From contig CAJZJY010000017.1 in assembly GCA_916050055.1 (NCBI GenBank), positions 1-12,197 of the forward strand: a stretch of DNA of 12,197 bases, read 5' to 3'. A model generated the notes under the pieces. That model was not told the DNA's origin. It ran no database searches and was given only the letters and a program-made list of their open reading frames with translations. This stretch comes from an uncultured Streptococcus sp. (lineage in GTDB: Bacteria; Bacillota; Bacilli; Lactobacillales; Aerococcaceae). The position numbers were made by a program, and so were the translations under genes. The stretch's first letter is position 1. Every line of letters begins with the position of its first letter. Shown piece by piece: positions 1-6,584 of the stretch.

Positions 1-56
1 CACTTTGAATGCTAAGTCTCATTGCTAATACTATGGAATCCTCGGGGTTCTTCGTT

Positions 57-85
57 TTGAACAATTTTTTGGTGATACTTATAAA
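57..85 (+). promoter_or_regulatory. Promoter-like pair in repeat unit 1
   Basis: TTGAAC at 57-62 and TATAAA at 80-85 are separated by exactly 17 bp, a good sigma-A spacing. No gene in this orientation follows before the hairpin at 196-225, so any transcript would be short, or antisense to the SUKH-like gene if it read through. The A/T-rich spacer could make the match coincidental. Confidence 0.35.
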
Positions 86-141
86 AAAGAGGATGGAATA
101 GAGATAGTAGGAGAAAGTGCTACTCCTCGGGGTTCTCCGTT

Positions 142-171
142 TTGAACTCTTTTTTTTGAGATACTTATAAA
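142..171 (+). promoter_or_regulatory. Promoter-like pair in repeat unit 2
   Basis: TTGAAC at 142-147 and TATAAA at 166-171 are separated by 18 bp, the same arrangement as in the first repeat unit. The conserved GC-rich block CCTCGGGGTTCTCCG lies directly upstream in both copies, where an activator or repressor could bind. A transcript from here would meet the hairpin at 196-225 within a few tens of bases. Confidence 0.35.
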
Positions 172-195
172 AAAAAGAGTGGAATAGAGAAAGAA

Positions 196-225
196 AATAA
201 GACCAACAGAAATGCTGGTCTTATT
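196..225 (-). terminator. Intrinsic terminator of the SUKH-like gene
   Basis: A perfect 10-bp stem (AATAAGACCA at 196-205 with TGGTCTTATT at 216-225) is extended by a CA/TG pair closing a GAAA loop. It begins 8 bp past the minus-strand stop codon. Read on the minus strand it is followed by TTTTCTTTC, so it fits a terminator for that gene. It may also stop plus-strand transcripts from the tandem repeats. Confidence 0.8.
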
Positions 226-232
226 GTTGTGG

Positions 233-937
233 TTAGGATAATAAAGTGCGGCAGTGCTCGTACTCTGGATAGGAAGAGAATTCTGTCGTGAGGAAGTCCT
301 CGATAAAGGCGAAGCGTTCTGTATAAATTGAACGAATGACTTCGGACTCTGTATGTTCTAGGGTATAGGCCATTACCTGCAAGAGCAGTTGTGGGTGCGT
401 GTCTTGCAAGATTTCAAGGAGGCCCTCAAGTGTATCAGGGTTTTCCTGTCCGATTTGTTGCAGTAAGGTATGGATGGAAATCCAGTCTTTCATATCATAC
501 GTTATGTCTTCGGTTGTTACTTCCAGCTGAGAGAGGAAATCGTCAAAGGAGTTTGCCACTTCGAGCCATTGATCCATTTCAACATCAATCAGACGGATGC
601 TTGGTTCCTGGTCAGCGCCGTTTTGATAATCGAAGGCGTAGTAAACAGGTCCGTCTTGGAAAAAGACTACGAAATACTCAGGCAATCCTGTCACTTCTGG
701 AGACCATGAAGCATCCAGAATACTTGGAAAATACGGGCCTTCTGAGTATCCGCTCAGTCCATTACAGAGGGCGTAGTCGAGGCCAAAGCGCGTTGGTTCC
801 ACCGTTGTTATCTTAGTGTTCGTGAAGAATCCGGCGCCATTTTCCAAAAGAAAATCCATGTAACTCTGTGGTAGTGGGAAACGAGAGAAATTCTCCTTCG
901 TCTGTGGAATGGGTGAGAATAACTGATGCTGAATCAT
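233..937 (-). CDS. SUKH / SMI1-KNR4-like protein
   Basis: A 234-residue soluble protein with no signal peptide or membrane segment. Its N-terminal half has the SMI1/KNR4 (SUKH) pattern: a proline-led helix ending in an NG turn (LPQSYMDFLLENGAG, residues 22-36), a hydrophobic strand pair around YFVVFFQDG and YYAFDY (88-104), and a final SFDDFLSQL helix (130-138). A helical extension of about 95 residues follows. SUKH proteins are known as immunity proteins against polymorphic toxins and also occur as general adaptors, and no toxin gene is visible next to this one. The ATG at 937 was chosen because AGAAAGGAG precedes it, although only about 4 nt separate them; the open frame continues upstream to 1048 but would run into the lemA promoter. 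It is divergent from lemA and ends at a hairpin. The family call rests on pattern reading; the partner is unknown. Confidence 0.65.
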   Translation of the reverse strand: MIQHQLFSPIPQTKENFSRFPLPQSYMDFLLENGAGFFTNTKITTVEPTRFGLDYALCNGLSGYSEGPYFPSILDASWSPEVTGLPEYFVVFFQDGPVYYAFDYQNGADQEPSIRLIDVEMDQWLEVANSFDDFLSQLEVTTEDITYDMKDWISIHTLLQQIGQENPDTLEGLLEILQDTHPQLLLQVMAYTLEHTESEVIRSIYTERFAFIEDFLTTEFSSYPEYEHCRTLLS

Positions 938-1020
938 GGGGCTCCTTTCTACTGCAAAATCCGTCTTAGGATGGATGCAGAAAATTTTACGTTTTGCTAC
1001 TCTATCTTTACCTACTATTT

Positions 1021-1049
1021 TACACACAAATAGGAAAATATGGTACAAT
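1021..1049 (+). promoter_or_regulatory. lemA-htpX promoter, extended -10
   Basis: TACACA (1021-1026), a 17-bp spacer and TACAAT (1044-1049) form a sigma-A-like promoter. The TGG directly before the -10 makes it an extended -10. The ribosome binding site AAAGGAGAG follows at about 1065-1073. The element lies in the divergent gap with the minus-strand SUKH-like gene, whose own promoter I could not fix. Confidence 0.65.
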
Positions 1050-1082
1050 GAGGGTATTAAATCTAAAGGAGAGTGTCAAAAA

Positions 1083-1643
1083 ATGACAGTAGTATGGATT
1101 GTATTAGGAGTCTTAGCAGTAATTGTCTTATGGGCAATGTTTGCTTACAACGGACTTGTACAACAAAAAAACTGGGTTCAAGAAGCTTGGGCACAAATCG
1201 ATGTTCAATTACAACGTCGTAACGACTTAGTTCCAAACCTTGTCGAAACAGTAAAAGGTTACGCAAAACACGAACAAGAAACATTATCTCAAGTTATTGC
1301 GATGAGAAACCAAATCGCAAACATGGGTAGCGATGTTTCACCTCAAGAAAAAATGGAAGCATCTAACCAATTATCAGGTGCTTTAAAAACTGTTTTCGCT
1401 TTAGCTGAAAGCTATCCTGATTTAAAAGCGAATGACAGCTTCTTAAACTTACAAGAAGAATTGACAAACACAGAGAACAAAATCTCTTACGCTCGTCAAT
1501 TATACAATTCAAGTGTTGCGAGATATAACATCTCTATTCAATCAATTCCAACAAATATTATTGCTGGTTTTGGTGGATTCACTAAAGAAGAAATGTTAGA
1601 AACTCCAGTTGAAGCTCGTAAAGTTCCTGAAGTGAAATTCTAA
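1083..1643 (+). CDS. lemA: LemA family membrane protein
   Basis: A 186-residue protein with one N-terminal hydrophobic segment (about residues 3-21) and a helical, coiled-coil-rich exterior domain. The LemA signature is clear: VQEAWAQIDVQLQRRNDLVPNLVETVKGY, then the ENKISYARQLYNSSVARYN stretch and a C-terminal FGGFTKEEMLETP. Family members are usually about 180-200 residues, so it looks complete. Their molecular role is not well defined. The start is the ATG at 1083 behind AAAGGAGAG; the frame is open from 936, but that would place the promoter inside the gene. htpX follows after 33 bp without a terminator, an arrangement common in Lactobacillales, which suggests a shared role at the membrane. 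Confidence 0.95.
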   Translation: MTVVWIVLGVLAVIVLWAMFAYNGLVQQKNWVQEAWAQIDVQLQRRNDLVPNLVETVKGYAKHEQETLSQVIAMRNQIANMGSDVSPQEKMEASNQLSGALKTVFALAESYPDLKANDSFLNLQEELTNTENKISYARQLYNSSVARYNISIQSIPTNIIAGFGGFTKEEMLETPVEARKVPEVKF

Positions 1644-1676
1644 TTGACAGTTCATTAGTAGGGAGGGAGTGCTAGG

Positions 1677-2570
1677 ATGTTATACCAACAAATTGCTTCC
1701 AACAAACGCAAAACGCTGGTCGTGATTGCGTTGTACATGGCGCTCTTCGTTGCAGTGGGTATCGGAATTGGATATTATGCCATAGGAAATGCGGCCGCTG
1801 GGGTCATTATCGCCCTTGTTGCCGGCGGGTTGTATTCAATGATGATGATTGCAAATGCGACTAATGTAGTGATGCAATTAAACCATGCCAAAGAAATTAC
1901 AGATAAAAATCAAGCACCGATGATTTGGAACATCGTCACTGATATGGCGATGATCGCAAAAGTACCAATGCCGCGTATCTTCATTATCGAGGACGAATCT
2001 CCAAACGCGTTTGCGACAGGAAGTTCTCCAGAAAATGCAGCCGTGGCGGTCACAACAGGATTGTTAGAACGGTTGAATCGTGAAGAACTTGAAGGGGTAA
2101 TTGCCCACGAGTTTGGACACATCCGTAACTATGACGTTCGCCTTCAAACAATTGCGATTGCGCTTGGTGCCGTGATTGCCATGCTCGTCCAATTCGGAAG
2201 TCGCATGATGTTCTGGGGTGGCGGTAGTAGAGACCGAGATGATGATGACAACGGTGGTGGCGCAAATGCCATCTTCATGGTCATCGGTTTAATCGCGATG
2301 ATTCTTGGACCATTTATGTCGACCATCCTGCAGTTGGCCTTGTCACGAAATCGTGAGTACTTAGCAGATGCGTCAGCGGTGGAATTCACACGAAATCCAT
2401 ACGGACTTATCTCTGCGCTTCAAAAGATTTCAGAAGCTCCGCCAATGACGGAAGCCGACAAGAAGAGTGCGGCGTTATATATCTCAAATCCGTTTGGGGA
2501 AGAAGGAGATTCGCTCTTCTCAACACACCCATCGACGGCCAATCGTATTAAACGATTAGAAAAAATGTAA
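1677..2570 (+). CDS. htpX: HtpX-family membrane zinc metalloprotease
   Basis: A 297-residue integral membrane protease of peptidase family M48, expected to degrade misfolded or damaged membrane proteins. The zinc motif HEFGH is at residues 144-148 and the third ligand is probably E227 in SRNREYLAD. Two hydrophobic segments lie near the N terminus (about 14-35 and 38-60). Two more (about 156-176 and 196-220) flank a glycine- and aspartate-rich loop (181-196). The C-terminal [16 protein letters not shown] is typical of the family. The start is the ATG at 1677 behind GGGAGGGAG. It is the second gene of the lemA operon and ends at a strong terminator. All catalytic residues are present and the length is normal. 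Confidence 0.96.
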   Translation: MLYQQIASNKRKTLVVIALYMALFVAVGIGIGYYAIGNAAAGVIIALVAGGLYSMMMIANATNVVMQLNHAKEITDKNQAPMIWNIVTDMAMIAKVPMPRIFIIEDESPNAFATGSSPENAAVAVTTGLLERLNREELEGVIAHEFGHIRNYDVRLQTIAIALGAVIAMLVQFGSRMMFWGGGSRDRDDDDNGGGANAIFMVIGLIAMILGPFMSTILQLALSRNREYLADASAVEFTRNPYGLISALQKISEAPPMTEADKKSAALYISNPFGEEGDSLFSTHPSTANRIKRLEKM

Positions 2571-2574
2571 CCTG

Positions 2575-2606
2575 AAGACTGAGGCTTTCCTCAGTCTTTT
2601 TTGTTT
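2575..2606 (+). terminator. Terminator after htpX
   Basis: A perfect 10-bp stem, AAGACTGAGG (2575-2584) with CCTCAGTCTT (2589-2598), closes a 4-nt CTTT loop and runs into T residues. It ends the lemA-htpX unit four bases after the htpX stop codon. Confidence 0.93.
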
Positions 2607-2684
2607 TCTGAGAACTAGATTAGAATGTTGCTAAATTGTTACAAAAGAAAACGGTTCACACGTAAAAATGTAATCTAATATATA

Positions 2685-2713
2685 TGTTTTAGTAGAAAGA
2701 AATCCTATATAAT
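2685..2713 (+). promoter_or_regulatory. Probable promoter of the 2745 gene
   Basis: A consensus TATAAT sits at 2708-2713. The hexamer 17 bp upstream (2685-2690, TGTTTT) is a poor -35, so an activator or the AT-rich upstream DNA may be needed. The position, between the htpX terminator and the ribosome binding site, supports it. The in-frame ATG at 2712 lies inside this -10, which argues against using that start. Confidence 0.5.
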
Positions 2714-2744
2714 GGAACATGATAAACTCTATGGAGGTGAGACT

Positions 2745-3512
2745 GTGGCTAAACAATTGTATATCCATTACGATAGCGTATCGAACCATGTATTAACAAA
2801 GTCGATTGCGTTTCGTTTGTCTGCCTTACCACAGTCTGAGATTCCGCAAAACCTTCTTCTCTTAAACGGGAAGTCCAGCCTTGCCACACACGATCCATAT
2901 ACGGGCTTCATGTGGGTGAAGGGGCGAAAAAATGTGTTAGCGTATCTCCAAGGGGTGGAAGAAGGCAAAGAGGCGCCATCGAACTGGGTGGACTTTGATT
3001 CGATTGATTTCGTTCATCAATTAACGCCGCAAGAAATTGCAGACTTACTGTATATTTCGCACGCGAAGACGCACTTGCATTCGCCGTTCTTCTATAAATT
3101 ACAAAATAACTTTATTTACTTGTCACTTGAAAATGGCTACTCGAAAGTGTACTACCGTAAAATTGAGCAATTCTTGCCAATCTTATCGGCGCAAGTCCAA
3201 ATCGAGATGACAGATATCTTGAACGAGACACCGAAGTTCTTATTCTTTGGAGCGGATAAAGTGGCTTCAGCGATTTCTATCGAAGCGCTCAAAGAAATGA
3301 TGCCATTGTATCGTGAAGGAATCAGCTTGGCTTTTGATAAAGTCACAAAGAAAGAAGACAGCTACGAAGTACCAATCTTCTTAACGGAAGACCGTTATCA
3401 TTATTCCGATAAAGAAGTGACACAAAACGTCCGCATCGGACAACTCGCGTATAGCGAAACGTATCAAAACTGGAAGGTTTCAGCGAAACTTCCAACAAAT
3501 GACGCCATCTAA
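2745..3512 (+). CDS. Conserved-looking hypothetical soluble protein
   Basis: I do not recognise the family. With the GTG start at 2745 the product is 255 residues; this start has an excellent ribosome binding site, GGAGGTGA (2733-2740). The sequence is mixed polar and aromatic, with no signal peptide, no transmembrane segment and no obvious nucleotide-binding or metal motif. Features that can be seen are a strand-rich N terminus (QLYIHYDSVSNHV), a central LTPQEIADLLYISHAKTHLH helix (about residues 93-112), paired aromatic strands near NNFIYLSLENGYSKVYYRK, and a C-terminal half rich in Glu and Lys. It is transcribed alone, between the htpX terminator and its own terminator, and sits just upstream of the ddl-murF operon. 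Codon use resembles its neighbours, so it looks like a core gene. Confidence 0.85.
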   Translation: MAKQLYIHYDSVSNHVLTKSIAFRLSALPQSEIPQNLLLLNGKSSLATHDPYTGFMWVKGRKNVLAYLQGVEEGKEAPSNWVDFDSIDFVHQLTPQEIADLLYISHAKTHLHSPFFYKLQNNFIYLSLENGYSKVYYRKIEQFLPILSAQVQIEMTDILNETPKFLFFGADKVASAISIEALKEMMPLYREGISLAFDKVTKKEDSYEVPIFLTEDRYHYSDKEVTQNVRIGQLAYSETYQNWKVSAKLPTNDAI

Positions 3513-3548
3513 AGCACTTTTCACAGCGGTTGTGAAAGGTGCTTTTTT
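3512..3548 (+). terminator. Terminator after the hypothetical gene
   Basis: A 14-bp stem with one G-U pair, AAGCACTTTTCACA (3512-3525) with TGTGAAAGGTGCTT (3531-3544), closes a 5-nt loop and ends in six T residues (3543-3548). Its first base is the last base of the TAA stop codon. Confidence 0.93.
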
Positions 3549-3565
3549 AATCGCTTGGCCGTAAC

Positions 3566-3594
3566 TTGTAACCATTGGGCCGTTTTGTTATACT
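3566..3594 (+). promoter_or_regulatory. ddl-murF promoter
   Basis: TTGTAA (3566-3571), a 17-bp spacer and TATACT (3589-3594), with TGT just before the -10 (extended -10). Transcription would start near 3601, giving a 5' leader of about 80 nt before ddl. Confidence 0.75.
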
Positions 3595-3606
3595 GAAAAG
3601 TGCAAG

Positions 3607-3662
3607 GTTATTTTCAAAATAACGTTCGAAGAGCCTAAAAGAGGCGGTTCGCAGCACGCGAA
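3607..3662 (+). promoter_or_regulatory. ddl leader: palindrome and two small hairpins
   Basis: Three inverted repeats follow one another in the leader. First is GTTATTTT-C-AAAATAAC (3607-3623), a 17-bp palindrome placed about +7 to +23, where a repressor operator could sit. Then comes GCCT/AGGC (3633-3636 with 3642-3645), and then TTCGC-AGCAC-GCGAA (3648-3662). The last ends 6 nt before the GGAGG of ddl (3669-3673). No known riboswitch or T-box consensus is visible, so regulation here is inferred from structure only. Confidence 0.45.
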
Positions 3663-3679
3663 TAGTTTGGAGGATTCAT

Positions 3680-4753
3680 ATGAAAATTGTAGTAATTTAC
3701 GGCGGAAAGAGTGCAGAACACGATATTTCAATTTTAACAGCCGGTTCAATTATTAAAGAAATTTATTTCGAGTATTACGATGTGCAACCAGTGTACATTA
3801 CAAAAGAAGGAACATGGTTAAAAGGAGAAGCATTAAAAGCACCTGTAGCTTTTGACCAAGCACTTCGTTTAACAGAAGGCTCTGTAGCGCATTTTGCGAC
3901 AACTGAAGGCGAAACATCAACAGGCGTTCGCATCCAGCCATGCGATATCGCAGGACCAGATACTGTGGTTTTCCCAATCTTACACGGACCAAACGGAGAA
4001 GATGGAACGATTCAAGGATTGTTCGAAATCTTAGACTTACCATATGTTGGGTGTGGCGTATTAGCCAGCGCAAATGGAATGGACAAAATTGCCAGCAAGC
4101 ATTTATTCCAGCAAGCAGGTATTCCACAAGTGCCATTCGTACCTTTTGTGAAAGCTGATTTCGAAAAATCACCAGAAGCCATCTTCACACGTGTGGAAGG
4201 AACATTACGCTATCCAGTATTCGTGAAACCAGCGAATATGGGTTCTAGTGTTGGGATTTCTAAAGCGACAAACCGTGAAGAATTAACAGCAGCCATCGAA
4301 GAAGCGTTGAAATATGACCGTCGTATCGTCGTAGAACAAGGAATCGACGCACGCGAAGTCGAAGTAGCGGTTCTTGGAAACGACGAAGTGAACACATCTG
4401 TGGTTGGGGAAGTCGTGAAACAAGCAGGCTTCTACGATTACAACGAGAAATACATTAACAACACAACAACACTTCAAATTCCAGCAGCGATTCCAGAAGA
4501 AGTCTCTGCTAAAATTCGTGAGTATGCTGTAACGGCATTCCGTGCCATTGACGGTAGTGGCTTAACACGTTGTGATTTCTTCTTAACAGAAACAAACGAA
4601 GTGTTTATCAACGAAGTGAATACAATGCCAGGGTTCACACAATTTAGTATGTATCCAAAACTATGGGAAGCAATGGGCATTTCCTATAAAGATTTAGTCG
4701 AAGAACTCATTCAATTAGCGTTGAAACGCTATAACGATCGTCACGCGAGATAA
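3680..4753 (+). CDS. ddl: D-alanine--D-alanine ligase
   Basis: A 357-residue cytoplasmic ATP-grasp ligase that joins two D-alanines for peptidoglycan synthesis. Family signatures are present in order: YGGKSAEHDISILTA (7-21), HGPNGEDGTIQG (102-113), KPANMGSSVGISK (183-195), VEQGIDAREVEVAVLG (218-233) and NEVNTMPGFTQFSMYP (311-326). The specificity position in the omega loop reads EKY (Tyr258), as in enzymes making D-Ala-D-Ala. Intrinsically vancomycin-resistant lactobacilli and leuconostocs carry Phe here. This therefore predicts a vancomycin-binding cell-wall terminus. The ATG at 3680 has GGAGG six bases upstream. murF follows 11 bp later in the same transcript and uses the dipeptide made here. 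Confidence 0.97.
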   Translation: MKIVVIYGGKSAEHDISILTAGSIIKEIYFEYYDVQPVYITKEGTWLKGEALKAPVAFDQALRLTEGSVAHFATTEGETSTGVRIQPCDIAGPDTVVFPILHGPNGEDGTIQGLFEILDLPYVGCGVLASANGMDKIASKHLFQQAGIPQVPFVPFVKADFEKSPEAIFTRVEGTLRYPVFVKPANMGSSVGISKATNREELTAAIEEALKYDRRIVVEQGIDAREVEVAVLGNDEVNTSVVGEVVKQAGFYDYNEKYINNTTTLQIPAAIPEEVSAKIREYAVTAFRAIDGSGLTRCDFFLTETNEVFINEVNTMPGFTQFSMYPKLWEAMGISYKDLVEELIQLALKRYNDRHAR

Positions 4754-4764
4754 GGGGTAGAAAG

Positions 4765-6150
4765 ATGAGTATTGGAACAGTTGCTGAAATTACAAAAGCC
4801 GTCGAAGCGATTGATTATCAATCAGCACATCGATTTGAAGTTATCGAATCTGTAGCTTTCGATACACGAAAATTAGGTCCAAACAGCCTTTTCGTGCCAC
4901 TTCAAGGGCAAACAGACGGTCATGATTATATTGAACAAGCGATTCAAGCAGGCGCAACAGCTGTGTTATGGAGCAAACAAGATGTAACGCCACCAGATGG
5001 AATCTGTGCCATTTGGGTGGATGACCCACTTCAAGCTTTTCAAAAATTAGCGAAATGGTATTTAGAAAAAGTATCACCACGCATCGTTGGAATCACAGGT
5101 AGTTCTGGAAAAACAACGACAAAAGATATGACAGCAGCTGCTCTTGGCGCACGCTACCGTGTCTATAAAACACAAGGAAACTTCAATAACGATATCGGCT
5201 TACCACAAACGATTTTAGATATGCCCGAATCTACTGAAGCGCTTGTCTTAGAGATGGGAATGAGCGAATTCCACGAAATCGAATTCTTATCAAAATTAGC
5301 ACGCCCAGAAGTTGTTGCGATTACGCTCATCGGTGAATCGCATATGGAACAACTGGGAAGCAAGGAAGGCATTGCAAAAGCCAAACTGGAAATCCTTTCT
5401 GGACTACAAGAAAATGGAACCTTTATTTATCCAGCGCATGAAGAGTTAATTACAGCAGGGATTGCACAAGCTGAAAAACCTGCAAACTTCAAAATCATTA
5501 CAGTCGGTGAAGGAAGTAAGGAAATCTCAGCCAAAAACATCGAACTGTATTCAGACCACACAGCGTTTGAATTAGTGACACCAACTGAAACAGTAGCGGT
5601 CACTTTACCAGTCCTTGGCGCGTATAATGTTTCAAATGCACTACTTGCGATTGAAATTGCACGCACATTGGATGTTCCACTTTCAGATATCGTGTCAGCC
5701 TTATCGAACTTCGAATTGACGAAGAACCGTACGCAATGGGTGAAAGGGCAAAACGGAGTAGCCATCTTGAATGATGCTTATAACGCCAGCCCAATCGCGA
5801 TGAAATCGGTCATTAAATCATTTGTTTCAGTCGAAGCAGCAGGCCGTCGCGTCCTCGTTCTTGGGGACATCCGCGAGCTCGGTGAACATTCGAAAGAATT
5901 GCACGCCAGCATCTCTGAAGTCATTTCTCCAAGCGAAGTCGCACTTGTGTACTTGTACGGCGAAGAAATGGAAGCACTCTATGATGCGTTGAAAGGCCAG
6001 TTCGATTCAGCAGCCCTTCACCATTACATGGACAAAGAAGCGCTGATTGCTGACTTGAAGGCTGAACTCAAAGAAGGCGACCAAGTCCTTATCAAATCAA
6101 GCAACGGCACAGGTTTACTAGCAGTTGTCGATGCCCTAAAAGCAGAATAA
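4765..6150 (+). CDS. murF: UDP-MurNAc-tripeptide--D-Ala-D-Ala ligase
   Basis: A 461-residue Mur ligase catalysing the last cytoplasmic step of UDP-MurNAc-pentapeptide synthesis: ATP-dependent addition of D-Ala-D-Ala. The N-terminal substrate domain (SVAFDTRKLGPNSLFVPLQGQTDGHDY, about 29-55) is followed by the ATP-binding P-loop GSSGKTTTKD (112-121). Next come NFNNDIGLP (139-147) and the region with the lysine usually carbamylated in Mur ligases (near AKAKLEI, 204-210). The C-terminal domain has NDAYNASP (336-343) and LGDIRELG (366-373). The length is normal and no key motif is missing. The start is 11 bp after ddl, with AAGGGG overlapping the ddl stop codon as the likely ribosome binding site, so translational coupling is plausible. 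A strong terminator follows. Confidence 0.97.
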   Translation: MSIGTVAEITKAVEAIDYQSAHRFEVIESVAFDTRKLGPNSLFVPLQGQTDGHDYIEQAIQAGATAVLWSKQDVTPPDGICAIWVDDPLQAFQKLAKWYLEKVSPRIVGITGSSGKTTTKDMTAAALGARYRVYKTQGNFNNDIGLPQTILDMPESTEALVLEMGMSEFHEIEFLSKLARPEVVAITLIGESHMEQLGSKEGIAKAKLEILSGLQENGTFIYPAHEELITAGIAQAEKPANFKIITVGEGSKEISAKNIELYSDHTAFELVTPTETVAVTLPVLGAYNVSNALLAIEIARTLDVPLSDIVSALSNFELTKNRTQWVKGQNGVAILNDAYNASPIAMKSVIKSFVSVEAAGRRVLVLGDIRELGEHSKELHASISEVISPSEVALVYLYGEEMEALYDALKGQFDSAALHHYMDKEALIADLKAELKEGDQVLIKSSNGTGLLAVVDALKAE

Positions 6151-6162
6151 CAAATATAAAGG

Positions 6163-6197
6163 AAAGCGAGAGACGCACCAACGTCCCTCGCTTTTTT
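6163..6197 (+). terminator. Terminator of the ddl-murF operon
   Basis: Stem AAAGCGAG (6163-6170) with CTCGCTTT (6187-6194), one A/C mismatch, then GACG/CGTC (6172-6175 with 6182-6185) around a CACCAA loop, running into T residues to 6197. Confidence 0.92.
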
Positions 6198-6372
6198 GTG
6201 CTCTCATGGAGAACTACCCATTATAAAGTGTCCCCATTTCTCAACCGCACCACGAGAAGCAAACCCACCCGCCTCCTCCCGCATTTTTACTTTGGAATGC
6301 GCTGTGACTACGGGCGGAAAATCTAGCGGATTCAATAGTAGCAGTAATGGGGGATAGCATTAAATGCGAATT

Positions 6373-6406
6373 AGCTGGAGTTTGAAATTTATTTCAACCT
6401 CCAGCT
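6373..6406. other. Hairpin at the centre of the inverted repeat
   Basis: AGCTGGAG (6373-6380) pairs with CTCCAGCT (6399-6406), and inside it, after one T/C mismatch, TTGAAAT (6382-6388) pairs with ATTTCAA (6391-6397). It lies in the otherwise unpaired centre of the large fold-back. Only three T residues follow on the plus strand, so it is a weak terminator candidate at best. Confidence 0.7.
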
Positions 6407-6555
6407 TTGAGGCTTTAAAGGTGAGAGACGATAGGCTCGAACCGTTGCCCCATTACAGCTATTATTGATAAATCCGCAAGGATTTGAGGCCCGTAAAGTC
6501 TTATCATAAAAGCATTTCCAAAGAATAAAAAGCAGGAGTCGGCGGTCTGTATTCT

Positions 6556-6584
6556 TTGCATTCTCGCTGGATGCGTGCTATACT
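6556..6584 (+). promoter_or_regulatory. cshA promoter within the right arm
   Basis: TTGCAT (6556-6561), a 17-bp spacer and TATACT (6579-6584), with TGC forming an extended -10. It would give a leader of about 145-150 nt ahead of cshA. A second -10-like TATAAT lies at 6615-6620 but has no -35 at a workable distance. The left arm of the inverted repeat keeps the TTTGC block but lacks the sequence holding TATACT, so only this copy looks like an active promoter. Confidence 0.7.

Larger units (their letters stand above)
40..192. repeat. Two tandem ~68-bp repeat units
   Basis: Two direct repeats lie at about 40-107 and 125-192, offset by 85 bp. Their 23-bp heads (40-62 and 125-147, CCTCGGGGTTC...GTTTTGAAC) differ at one base. 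A shared GATACTTATAAAAAA block follows, then TGGAATAGAGA. In the second unit the T-run and A-run form a perfect 12-bp inverted repeat (146-157 with 169-180, 11-nt loop). In the first unit only T6/A6 (65-70 with 83-88) remains. I recognise no named repeat family. Part of a further copy could lie left of the window. Confidence 0.8.

Noticed and set aside
40..192. CRISPR array
   Set aside because: Only two copies at an 85-bp period, and the similarity extends through the would-be spacer, so there are no unique spacers.
391..816. Plus-strand open frame overlapping the SUKH-like gene
   Set aside because: It is antisense to a gene with domain patterns, a ribosome binding site and a terminator; it has no ribosome binding site of its own and an Arg/Leu-rich shadow composition.
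936..1082. Longer N terminus for LemA
   Set aside because: The extension would contain the promoter and the ribosome binding site, and the family begins at the hydrophobic segment after the ATG at 1083.
6290..6523. 6S RNA, tmRNA, SRP RNA, RNase P RNA or T-box identity for the structured region
   Set aside because: A rod with an open centre resembles 6S RNA in outline, but the paired region goes well past 6S length, no promoter or terminator fits its ends, and I see no consensus for tmRNA, SRP RNA, RNase P or T-box (no AGGGTGG block).
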